From positions 1-64,000 of the forward strand of contig NZ_SNWE01000022.1 in assembly GCF_004362395.1 (NCBI RefSeq): a stretch of DNA of 64,000 nt, given 5' to 3'. The notes beneath the pieces were generated by a model that saw only the letters and a program-made list of their open reading frames with translations, had not been told where the DNA came from and did no database searches. Positions 44,556 to 52,955 of this stretch are shown piece after piece. Source of the DNA: Salegentibacter sp. 24. GTDB taxonomy: Bacteria; Bacteroidota; Bacteroidia; Flavobacteriales; Flavobacteriaceae. The stretch's first letter is position 1. Each line of letters opens with the position of its first letter. A program made the translations under genes and the position numbers.

Positions 44556-46328
44556 TTATTTATCTGACGGTAGAGAATCTTTTGAATTAAAATGGGGGTC
44601 GTTTAATTCTACTCTTGAGCGGGTAAAATAAAGGCCTTCCTCCAGTTCTTTTATATAGGCCACCATTTGTTCTCTTAATTTACAATGAAGGTCCCAGGCT
44701 ATGATTCCAGTACTGGCACTACAAATAGCTCTTATTTTTAAAGATTTTTCTGTCATTTCTGTAACCTGTAAAATAGCGGGATGTTCTTCATCCCATTCTT
44801 CAGCATTTTCAAGCAGTTCTTTAAATTTTTCTCTCAATTTATCGACATCAATTCTATAATCTACATAGAGTTCAATTTCATTGATAGAGTGCGGGCTGGT
44901 AATTGAAAGATTTTCAAAGGTTTCAGAAATCACGGTTTTTAAAGGAACGATAAGCCTTCTTAGATCCCATGTCCTTACAATCATATACGTAAACCTTATA
45001 TCTTCAACATAACCCCAGCGATCTTCAATAATAACTGTATCGCCAATTCTTGCTGGTTTGGTGAGGGCAATTTGAACTCCGGCGATGATATTGCCCAAGG
45101 TACTTTGTGCCGCTATACCAATTATTATTGTAGCCAGTCCTGCAGAAGCCATCATGGAAATACCTAGTTTTTCCAGGGATTGGAATTGGGAAAGGATAAT
45201 AGAGGTACCTACTATAACCACTGTAAAGGTTAATATTCTTCTGGCAACCGAGAGATAGGTAAACAGCTGCCTGGCTTCGTGGCTATTTTCTGAAGTTACA
45301 TCGCCCACCTTATTTTCTGCAACGTAACGCATTGCAAAATCTAAAATCCGCATAAAAAACCAGGTAATTGAAGCAATAACAATGGCCAGTAATAAAGCAT
45401 AAATTGTGCTAGAGTACGCTCCGGAATAGGAAATAAGGTCGTTAAGACTTACGTAAAAAAATAAAACTCCAGAGGCCAGGGCTGCAGGCATACCCAGGCG
45501 TTTGGATAAAGCTATAATCAGTGGTTTGTTAAAGGACTTGGCAATTCTTCTAATTAAAAGGATGACAACTTTGCCGAGTAAATAAGCTACAATTAGCAAC
45601 AAGAAAGTTAAAACCGGTTTCCACAAGGGGACAGTTCCGATTTTTGCCTGGGACCAGGTGGGCATATACCGGTCTAGAAATGTTGGACCGTATACCTGAT
45701 ACAGTTCTTCTATATTTTCGACTGTATTGGAGGAAATTAACCAAAAAGCGCCGTAGTCATCATATTTCACTCTTTGTAGCCTGAAGATTATATCCCGATT
45801 TTCTATCTGAGTTTGTCCAAATACGACACTTCTCCGTGGCACTCCGGCTACCGCTTGATTGGTGCTGGTTCTAATATCGACCTGTCCATCAGGCCGGTCA
45901 GACAAAGCATCCCAGTTGATGGCTACGCGTTGATCCATCACAAAATAAAGTTTCTGTGCCAGATCGATTGCTTCTTTCTCCGTTAAATCGTCAGGCATCA
46001 GGTTAAAATTTAATGTATAAGCTGCTTTTTTAAAATCTTTATTTCTAGAACTAATCACAAAATGCTCCAGTGCAGCTTGAGGTGTTTGTAAATTAAATTT
46101 ATTCGGAGGGAATCCCAGGGGATTATTTAATCGGGTTAATTCATAATAAGCTTTATTATAGTCTTCTAAACTATTGGGTAGGTAATTGCTTTGTTTAGTA
46201 TCCGCTATTTTTCCACGGGAGGGTAATGTCTTTTTTTTATCCGCAGAATCCTGCTGGAAAGCAAAAGCAGAAATTTGCAGTAAATATATACTGAAGCTTA
46301 AAAATAGCAGGCGTAGGCGGGTTTTCAT
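44556..46328 (-). CDS. MscS-family mechanosensitive ion channel (long type with periplasmic domain)
   Basis: The 590-residue protein has a signal peptide (1-23) and a periplasmic N-terminal domain of about 200 residues (contains PQAALEHFVISSRNKDF). About five membrane segments follow, then the MscS pore helix (LGISMMASAGLATIIIGIAA) and beta domain (GDTVIIEDRWGYVEDI). The extra periplasmic domain resembles other long MscS-like proteins such as MscK/YbdG types only in general layout. It is the first gene of the two-channel operon. Confidence 0.9.
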   Translation of the reverse strand: MKTRLRLLFLSFSIYLLQISAFAFQQDSADKKKTLPSRGKIADTKQSNYLPNSLEDYNKAYYELTRLNNPLGFPPNKFNLQTPQAALEHFVISSRNKDFKKAAYTLNFNLMPDDLTEKEAIDLAQKLYFVMDQRVAINWDALSDRPDGQVDIRTSTNQAVAGVPRRSVVFGQTQIENRDIIFRLQRVKYDDYGAFWLISSNTVENIEELYQVYGPTFLDRYMPTWSQAKIGTVPLWKPVLTFLLLIVAYLLGKVVILLIRRIAKSFNKPLIIALSKRLGMPAALASGVLFFYVSLNDLISYSGAYSSTIYALLLAIVIASITWFFMRILDFAMRYVAENKVGDVTSENSHEARQLFTYLSVARRILTFTVVIVGTSIILSQFQSLEKLGISMMASAGLATIIIGIAAQSTLGNIIAGVQIALTKPARIGDTVIIEDRWGYVEDIRFTYMIVRTWDLRRLIVPLKTVISETFENLSITSPHSINEIELYVDYRIDVDKLREKFKELLENAEEWDEEHPAILQVTEMTEKSLKIRAICSASTGIIAWDLHCKLREQMVAYIKELEEGLYFTRSRVELNDPHFNSKDSLPSDK

Positions 46329-46390
46329 ACCTTAATATTAGAATCTATTTAAAATATATTAGATGGAATAACTTTAAAATTAAGCAATAA

Positions 46391-46421
46391 AAAAAGACCG
46401 TCTAAATTTGACGGCCTTTTT
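46391..46421 (-). terminator. terminator of the beta-oxidation operon
   Basis: AAAAAGACCGTC (46391-46402) and GACGGCCTTTTT (46410-46421) pair with one mismatch and a 7-base loop. It lies 22 bases past the acyl-CoA dehydrogenase stop. Confidence 0.85.
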
Positions 46422-46443
46422 AAAATAGATTTATAAAAAATTG

Positions 46444-48258
46444 TTAGAAACAATACTTATTTTCTAAAGTTAGTTTTTCAGCGATAATGTTTCTCAATGC
46501 TACAACGTTTGGCATTCTATCATATTTAGTGAAACGTTTAAGTCCCATCAGCATCATGCGTTGCTCATCACCTTCAGCAAAAGAGGCAATTCCTTCTTTA
46601 GCTTTCTGGTTAACCTTGTCTACGGCGTGGTATAAATATAATTTTGCCATTGCGATTTGCTCCTTTTGAGCATCTTCGCCAAAACGTTCAGCATTCTTTT
46701 CGGCTCTTAAAATTCCGGATTCAGCCATGTAAGCTTCGATTAGAATATCAGAAGCTGCCAAAAGCAATTGTTGATGTTCTTCCAGATCCTGACCAAATTT
46801 TTGAACGGCACTTCCGGCTACCATCAAAAAAACTTTTTTCAGTTTTTTGATCATATCTTTTTCTTCAGCGAATAATTCATTAAAATCAGGTTTGTCCATA
46901 GAAGGAATGCCGGTAAGTTCTTCTCCAACTGCCTGAGCAGGCCCTAAAAGATCTACATGGCCTTTCATTGCTTTTTTTATTAACATTCCAACAGCTAACA
47001 TTCGGTTGATTTCGTTGGTTCCTTCATAAATCCTGGCAATTCTGGCATCTCTCCAGGCAGATTCCATAGGAGTATCGGCAGAGAAGCCCATACCACCTAA
47101 GACCTGGATGCCTTCATCACTACAATTTTGAACATCTTCAGAGCAGGCAACTTTCAAAATAGAACATTCGATGGCATATTCTTCAAAAGTCTTTAATTCG
47201 GCATCTGAATGCGATTCTCCGGCTTCCAGGCGTAAATTTATGCGGTCTTCAATATTCTTCGCGGCGCGGTAACTTGCTGCTTCACCAACCCAGGCTGAGG
47301 TAGCCATCTCTGCAAGTTTCAATTTAATTGCACCAAACTTTGCAATAGGTGTTTTAAACTGAACTCTGTCATTAGCATACTTTACCGCCACATCGGTCAC
47401 TCTACGCTGGGCTTCCAAGGAAGCAGCGGCAAGTTTAATTCGACCTACATTTAGAGCATTCATCGCGATTTTAAAACCATTCCCTCTTTCTGAAAGCATA
47501 TTTTTGGCAGGCACCAGGGTATCATTAAAAAATACCTGTCGGGTAGAGGAGGCGTGTATTCCCAGTTTTTTTTCTTCTTCACCAAAGGTAATTCCATTTG
47601 GGTTTTCCTTATCGTATTCTACGATGAACCCGGTAATATTTTTATCATCCTCAATACGAGCAAAAACGATAAAAACACTCGCAAATCCCGCATTTGAAAT
47701 CCACATTTTTTGTCCGTTTATCTTGTAATTTTTACCGTCCTGGGTAAGTTCTGCTTTGGTTTTACCCGAATTAGCATCGCTTCCTGCTCCAGGTTCGGTA
47801 AGGCAATATGCGCCAAACCATTCACCAGTTGCTAACTTTGGAATATATTTTTTGCGTTGTTCCTCATTGCCATAAAGCAGAATTGGTAAAGTTCCAATTC
47901 CGGTATGCGCTCCAAAAGCCGTAGCGATAGAGCCCGTTGCTCCTGATATATAATCACAAACCAACATTGTTGAAACAAAGCCCATTCCGAGCCCTTCGTA
48001 TGCTTCCGGTACGGCGACCCCAAGAAATCCAAGTTCGCCGGCTTTGCCCATTACCTCCTCAGTTAGGGCATAATTTTTCTTTTCGAATTCTTCTTTTTTT
48101 GGCCAGATTTCACGATCTACAAATTCTTTAACCGAGTCACGCATCATTTTTTGCTCTTCAGTAAAATCTTCCGGTGTAAATATGTCTTCCGCTTTGGTTT
48201 CCTTTACCAGGAATTGCCCTCCGCGAAGTAGTTCTTTTTTATTTGCTGTTGTTTCCAT
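46444..48258 (-). CDS. fadE: acyl-CoA dehydrogenase (FadE-type, long form)
   Basis: The 604-residue protein has the standard acyl-CoA dehydrogenase core: ACAD N- and middle domains (YCLTEPGAGSDANSGKT, 151-167) and the C-terminal domain with catalytic Glu412 in RIYEGTNEIN. About 170 further residues at the C-terminus resemble the very-long-chain acyl-CoA dehydrogenase extension. It catalyses the first, FAD-dependent step of beta-oxidation. It is the last gene of the marR-fadN-fadA-fadE order, 210 bases after the thiolase stop, and is followed by a terminator. The symbol follows the Bacillus fadNAE arrangement. Confidence 0.92.
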   Translation of the reverse strand: METTANKKELLRGGQFLVKETKAEDIFTPEDFTEEQKMMRDSVKEFVDREIWPKKEEFEKKNYALTEEVMGKAGELGFLGVAVPEAYEGLGMGFVSTMLVCDYISGATGSIATAFGAHTGIGTLPILLYGNEEQRKKYIPKLATGEWFGAYCLTEPGAGSDANSGKTKAELTQDGKNYKINGQKMWISNAGFASVFIVFARIEDDKNITGFIVEYDKENPNGITFGEEEKKLGIHASSTRQVFFNDTLVPAKNMLSERGNGFKIAMNALNVGRIKLAAASLEAQRRVTDVAVKYANDRVQFKTPIAKFGAIKLKLAEMATSAWVGEAASYRAAKNIEDRINLRLEAGESHSDAELKTFEEYAIECSILKVACSEDVQNCSDEGIQVLGGMGFSADTPMESAWRDARIARIYEGTNEINRMLAVGMLIKKAMKGHVDLLGPAQAVGEELTGIPSMDKPDFNELFAEEKDMIKKLKKVFLMVAGSAVQKFGQDLEEHQQLLLAASDILIEAYMAESGILRAEKNAERFGEDAQKEQIAMAKLYLYHAVDKVNQKAKEGIASFAEGDEQRMMLMGLKRFTKYDRMPNVVALRNIIAEKLTLENKYCF

Positions 48259-48468
48259 TACCTTATGTTGTTATTTATTTTAAAATTCTCTATTACAATA
48301 GAGAGAAGGGAAAAAAGAAAATAGAACGGAGAGACCATTTCGAAAACCAATGGGCTTTTTTTTTGTTCTTCTACGCTATCCTCTAAGATTTTTAACTGCC
48401 TATTGCAAAAATTCTTATTAAGCCTCTATCTGGGGCTACTTTTAACTTATTCTTTTGCTATGCTATAG

Positions 48469-49662
48469 TTATGAGAGGAACTCATAAACTCCTGCTGCTC
48501 CCTGTCCAGTTCCAACACACATAGTAACCATTGCGTATTTATCTTTAAGTTTGCGTTTGCGCATTTCATCGAATATTTGCACTGAAAGTTTTGCTCCGGT
48601 GCAACCTAAAGGGTGGCCCATAGAAATAGCCCCCCCGTTTGGGTTTAAGGTTTCAGGGTTTAAACCGAGTTCTCTTATTACTGCCAGTGATTGTGAAGCA
48701 AAAGCTTCATTCAATTCAATAAGTTGCATATCGTCCTGTTTTAATCCTGCTTGTTTTAAAGCTTTCGGAATAGCGTGAACCGGACCTATCCCCATGATTC
48801 TAGGATCTACTCCTACCGGAGCATAACTAACCATTCTGGCGATTGGTTCAAGATTTAATTCCTTGACCATTTGCTCACTCATTACCATAACAAATGCGGC
48901 ACCATCACTTGTTTGGGAAGAATTCCCTGCAGTAACACTTCCGCCTTCAGCAAAAACAGGTCTTAGTTTTGCTAAAGCTTCTTTGGAAGTATCTGCACGC
49001 GGACCTTCATCTTTTTTGACCGTATAGGTTTTGGTTTGTTTTTTGCCATCTTTTCCTATAAAAATTTCTTCTACATCAATTGGGACAATCTGATCCTGAA
49101 ACCGATTCTCTTGTTGTGCTTTCAATGCTTTTTGATGAGAGTTAAAGGCGAATTCATCCTGATCTTCTCGTGAAACTTTGTATTTCTCAGCTACTGCTTC
49201 CGCGGTAAGTCCCATTCCCCAATAATAGTCTTCATGGCCCTCTTTAGCCGTTTTGTAATTAGGTACAGGTTTGTAACCGCCCATTGGGATATAACTCATA
49301 CTTTCCGCTCCGCCTGCAATAATACAGTCGGCCATTCCACTTTGAATTTTAGCTGAGGCAATAGCGATGGTTTCCAGTCCGGAGGCACAATAGCGATTCA
49401 CTGTCATCCCAGGAACTTTATCTGTTTTAAGCCCCATTAAGGAAATTAAACGTCCTACATTTAAGCCTTGCTCGGCTTCAGGCATTGCGTTTCCTACAAT
49501 TACATCATCGATTCTGGTTTTATCAAAATCTGGTAATTGTTCCATCATATATTCTATGGTTTCTGCGGCCAAATCATCGGGTCTTTTAAACCTGAAGACT
49601 CCACGGGAAGCTTTACCCACGGCTGTTCTATATGCTTTTACTATGTATGCTGTCTTGTTCAT
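48469..49662 (-). CDS. fadA: acetyl-CoA C-acyltransferase (3-ketoacyl-CoA thiolase)
   Basis: The 397-residue thiolase has Cys92 in NRYCASGLETI (acyl-enzyme nucleophile), His350 in MGHPLGCTG and Cys382 in MCVGTGQGAAG (proton transfer). It cleaves 3-ketoacyl-CoA to acetyl-CoA and a shortened acyl-CoA. Together with the upstream multifunctional protein and the downstream acyl-CoA dehydrogenase it covers the whole spiral of beta-oxidation. The 202-base spacer before it has no clear hairpin. Confidence 0.95.
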   Translation of the reverse strand: MNKTAYIVKAYRTAVGKASRGVFRFKRPDDLAAETIEYMMEQLPDFDKTRIDDVIVGNAMPEAEQGLNVGRLISLMGLKTDKVPGMTVNRYCASGLETIAIASAKIQSGMADCIIAGGAESMSYIPMGGYKPVPNYKTAKEGHEDYYWGMGLTAEAVAEKYKVSREDQDEFAFNSHQKALKAQQENRFQDQIVPIDVEEIFIGKDGKKQTKTYTVKKDEGPRADTSKEALAKLRPVFAEGGSVTAGNSSQTSDGAAFVMVMSEQMVKELNLEPIARMVSYAPVGVDPRIMGIGPVHAIPKALKQAGLKQDDMQLIELNEAFASQSLAVIRELGLNPETLNPNGGAISMGHPLGCTGAKLSVQIFDEMRKRKLKDKYAMVTMCVGTGQGAAGVYEFLS

Positions 49663-49864
49663 TTTATATTGTATTTTGTATAATCTATTTTAAAATTAAT
49701 AGCAATAATGCGGTTTGTAGGTTGATAATCACAAGTGAAGTTTCGAATTTGAATACCGATTCAAAACACCCGGTAAAACCCATAACTCCTTTTTAATTTT
49801 TTTTTCGAAATATTTCATTTGGTTTTCAGATCTCTCCATACAATCCACATTTTACATCATACCA

Positions 49865-52270
49865 TTAGTTACGTAGGGGTTTCCCTTTCTTTAACATATG
49901 CTGGAGTCGTTCTAAGGTTTTTCGTTCCCCGGTCAGGGAAAGAAACGCCTCCCTTTCCAAATCCAACAGGTATTGTTCGCTTACCATTTGTGGTTCTGAA
50001 AGATCACCACCGGCCATAACATAGGCCAGTTTGTTGGCGATTTTCTTATCGTGATCACTAATGTATTTGCCGGCATTCATCTGGTCAGTTCCTACCAGGA
50101 ATGCACCTAATGCCTGTTTTCCTAAAACTTTTATGTCGGTACGCTGAATTGGTTTAGTATAGCCATTTTCAGCCATTAACAATGCGTGTTTTTTAGCAAT
50201 GGTAAGTTGAAGTTCCTGATTGACCACGACAATATCTTTACCTTTCTGAAGAATATTCAGATCATAAGCTTCATGGGCTGAGGTAGAAACCTTTGCCATT
50301 CCTATGGTCAGGAAATGCTCTCTTAACCGGTTTAATTCAACATCATCTTTTTCATAAGTGTCAGCTGCTCTCACGGTCATTTCTTTAGAGCCTCCACCAC
50401 CGGGAATTACTCCTACGCCAAATTCAACTAAACCAATATAGGTTTCGGCTGCTGCTACAACTTTATCGGCATGAAGAGAAAGTTCACATCCTCCTCCAAG
50501 AGTCATTGAGTGCGGAGCGGCTACGGTAGGGATAGAGGAGTAGCGCATACGCATCATCGTGTCCTGAAAATATTTTATTGCCATATTCAGTTCTTCATAT
50601 TCCTGCTCGACGGCCATCATAAAAATCATCCCAATATTGGCGCCTACAGAGAAATTTTTGCCGTTATTGGCAACCACTAATCCCTGGTAATCTTTTTCTG
50701 CCATATCTATGGCTTTATTGATTCCATCCAGTACGTCTCCACCAATTGCGTTCATTTTACTTCGGAATTCCACGTTAAGAATACCATCCCCAATATTTTC
50801 AACAACAACACCGCTATTGCTGAATACCTCTTTGGACTTGCGAATATTATCTAAAATGATAAATGAATCCTGTCCGGGAATTTTTGTATAATCCTTTTTT
50901 TGAAGGTCATAATAATAGGTATTCCCATCCTTTACTGTATAGAAAGAATCTATGCCATTCTCGAGCATTTCATTTACCCAGGCCGCAGGTTTTTTGTCTT
51001 CGACTTTCATCATTTCAACAGCTTTCTTTACTCCAATAGCATCCCAAATTTGGAATGGCCCATGCTCCCATCCAAATCCAGCTTTTACACCGTCATCAAT
51101 TTTATAAAGCTCATCGGAGATTTCAGGAATTCTATTTGACACATAAGCAAAAAGTGCGGAAAAATTCTTTCGATAAAATTCTCCAGCTTTGTCTTTTCCA
51201 TTAATTAGAACTTCAAAACGATCAGCTACATTATCAATGCTCTTTGTTTGCTCCAGGGTAGCAAAAGAAGCTTTTTGCTGGTCACGATATTCCATCGTTT
51301 CCAGATCCAGTGATTTAATGGTACTAGAGCCATCTTCATTTTTAATTTTTTTGTAAAAACCCTGTCCACTTTTACTACCATACCACTTGTTATCCATCAT
51401 GGTTTGAATAAAATCCGGAAGAGCGAAAAGGTCGTGCGCTTCGTCGTTTGGTACGCCCTTATGAAGACCATTAGCCACGTGAACCAAAGTATCCAGTCCC
51501 ACCACATCGACGGTACGAAAGGTAGCCGATTTTTGGCGTCCTATTACCGGGCCTGTAAGTTTATCCACTTCTTCTATGGACATATCCATATCTTTAACCA
51601 TATGAAAAAGGCTCATGATGCTGAAAATACCGATTCGGTTCCCGATAAATGCAGGAGTATCTTTAGCTACTACAGTTTTCTTTCCAAGGAATTTTTCGCC
51701 GTATTTTTGAAGGAATTCCAATACCTCTTTTTTTGTATCGGGACCCGGAATAATTTCAAATAACTTCAGATAACGCGGGGGATTAAAAAAGTGGGTTCCA
51801 CAGAAATGTTGCTTGAAATCATCACTTCTTCCTTCGTTCATTTGCTGAATAGGTATACCCGAAGTATTAGAAGTGATTAGGGTTCCCTTTTTACGGTATT
51901 TTTCAAGTTTTTCAAATACCTGTTGTTTAATATCTAAACGTTCCACAACCACCTCTATAATCCAATCAACTTCTGAAACACGAGAAATATCGTCATCCAT
52001 GTTGCCGGTGGTTATCCGGTTGGCAAAATCTTTATGATAAATAGGAGAGGGCTTTGACTTTAAAGCTGTTTGTAAGGATTCGTTTACCAGGCGGTTTCTT
52101 ACTTCTTTATCTTCTAATGTGAGACCTTTTTTCAATTCTTTTTCGTTGAGTTCCCGCGGGATGATGTCCAGCAAAAGAACTTCAACGCCAATATTGGCGA
52201 AGTGACAGGCAATACCACTTCCCATAATTCCGGAGCCGATTACCGCTACTTTATTAATTCTTCTCTTCAT
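49865..52270 (-). CDS. fadN: 3-hydroxyacyl-CoA dehydrogenase / enoyl-CoA hydratase fusion
   Basis: The 801-residue protein begins with the NAD-binding 3HCDH fold (VAVIGSGIMGSGIACHF, 8-24) and the catalytic His/Glu block GTHFFNPPRYLKLFEIIPG. A crotonase-type enoyl-CoA hydratase domain follows (about 490-720), with HSMTLGGGCELSLHAD and EFGVGVIPGGGG. The order, dehydrogenase first and hydratase last, is the Bacillus FadN layout and the opposite of E. coli FadB. It hydrates and oxidises enoyl-CoA. It is 72 bases after the MarR regulator gene and starts the enzyme part of the operon. Confidence 0.92.
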   Translation of the reverse strand: MKRRINKVAVIGSGIMGSGIACHFANIGVEVLLLDIIPRELNEKELKKGLTLEDKEVRNRLVNESLQTALKSKPSPIYHKDFANRITTGNMDDDISRVSEVDWIIEVVVERLDIKQQVFEKLEKYRKKGTLITSNTSGIPIQQMNEGRSDDFKQHFCGTHFFNPPRYLKLFEIIPGPDTKKEVLEFLQKYGEKFLGKKTVVAKDTPAFIGNRIGIFSIMSLFHMVKDMDMSIEEVDKLTGPVIGRQKSATFRTVDVVGLDTLVHVANGLHKGVPNDEAHDLFALPDFIQTMMDNKWYGSKSGQGFYKKIKNEDGSSTIKSLDLETMEYRDQQKASFATLEQTKSIDNVADRFEVLINGKDKAGEFYRKNFSALFAYVSNRIPEISDELYKIDDGVKAGFGWEHGPFQIWDAIGVKKAVEMMKVEDKKPAAWVNEMLENGIDSFYTVKDGNTYYYDLQKKDYTKIPGQDSFIILDNIRKSKEVFSNSGVVVENIGDGILNVEFRSKMNAIGGDVLDGINKAIDMAEKDYQGLVVANNGKNFSVGANIGMIFMMAVEQEYEELNMAIKYFQDTMMRMRYSSIPTVAAPHSMTLGGGCELSLHADKVVAAAETYIGLVEFGVGVIPGGGGSKEMTVRAADTYEKDDVELNRLREHFLTIGMAKVSTSAHEAYDLNILQKGKDIVVVNQELQLTIAKKHALLMAENGYTKPIQRTDIKVLGKQALGAFLVGTDQMNAGKYISDHDKKIANKLAYVMAGGDLSEPQMVSEQYLLDLEREAFLSLTGERKTLERLQHMLKKGKPLRN

Positions 52271-52342
52271 AATTTTTTTGGTTTTACTATAAGATTTTCT
52301 AATCCAAAGTCACAGTTACATAAACTGTATGATTTGATATAT

Positions 52343-52795
52343 TTATTCTAATTTTATCGCTTCTTTATATATTTTCTTTTCAGAAATAAGGTCCAGTATA
52401 GTGTTTGCTACTTCTGTAAAAGTTTTGAGATCTTCTTCAGAAACATTTTCTTTAACGGCTTCATCAAAGCGGAGTACTACTTTTTTGGAATACTCCCTCA
52501 TTTCCTGGCCGAACTTGGTGAGATAAATAAGAACACTACGTCCGTCTTTGGGGTTTTTCTTCCGAATAATAAGCCCTTTCTCTTCCATAGTTTTGAGGAT
52601 CCTGGACAAACTGGTGGCTTCCATTCCCATTTTGGGACCAAGGGAAGTAGAGGGAGTGCCATTTTCCGGATCAATACTTAAAAGGGCAAAACCAGTAGAC
52701 ATTGTACTGCCGGCCTTACCAGCTTCTTCATTATACATTTTTGAGACCGCCATCCAGGTGGCCCGTAATACATAATCAATTGTTTTTTCCTTCAT
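52343..52795 (-). CDS. MarR-family transcriptional regulator of the beta-oxidation operon
   Basis: The 150-residue protein has a winged helix-turn-helix typical of MarR: LGPKMGMEATSLSRILKTMEEKGL in the recognition region and the wing IIRKKNPKDGRSVLIYLTK. It is the first gene of the fadN-fadA-fadE operon. The 8-base inverted repeat TATTATGC/GCATAATA at 52830-52847, upstream of its own start and its -7 element, is the expected operator. So it probably represses the operon and itself and is relieved by an acyl-CoA or fatty-acid ligand. The ligand is inference from gene order. Confidence 0.92.
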   Translation of the reverse strand: MKEKTIDYVLRATWMAVSKMYNEEAGKAGSTMSTGFALLSIDPENGTPSTSLGPKMGMEATSLSRILKTMEEKGLIIRKKNPKDGRSVLIYLTKFGQEMREYSKKVVLRFDEAVKENVSEEDLKTFTEVANTILDLISEKKIYKEAIKLE

Positions 52796-52812
52796 TATTG
52801 AATGTTGATTCT

Positions 52813-52820
52813 CAAAGTTA
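52813..52820 (-). promoter_or_regulatory. -7 element TAACTTTG of the marR-fad operon
   Basis: The minus strand reads TAACTTTG, an exact TAnnTTTG match. Transcription would begin near 52806, about 12 bases before the marR start. No TTTG lies at -33; that position is covered by the operator. Confidence 0.5.
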
Positions 52821-52829
52821 AGAAAAATA

Positions 52830-52847
52830 TATTATGCACGCATAATA
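52830..52847. promoter_or_regulatory. candidate MarR operator
   Basis: TATTATGC and GCATAATA are perfect 8-base inverted half-sites separated by two bases. They sit just upstream of the marR -7 element, where bound protein would block polymerase. Confidence 0.7.
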
Positions 52848-52903
52848 AAATTGAATAAATAATTAGCTTTGGATATTCGTTGGAAAAATACCGGAGGAAA
52901 GTA

Positions 52904-52928
52904 TAAAAAAACCCTTCACAGGGAAGGG
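52904..52928 (-). terminator. terminator of the acyl-CoA ligase gene
   Basis: CCCTTC (52912-52917) and GAAGGG (52923-52928) form a short stem on the minus strand followed by a run of T (complement of 52904-52911). It lies 28 bases past the ligase stop and separates it from marR. Confidence 0.75.
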
Positions 52929-52955
52929 CTCTAACTTTAGTTTAAAAATATGAAA

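Noticed and set aside
48284-48304. Hairpin TCTCTAT/ATAGAGA upstream of fadE
   Set aside because: Only seven base pairs, no T-run, no known role; could be chance.
51404-51763. 119-codon frame antisense to fadN
   Set aside because: Shadow frame; the fadN protein is intact and conserved there.
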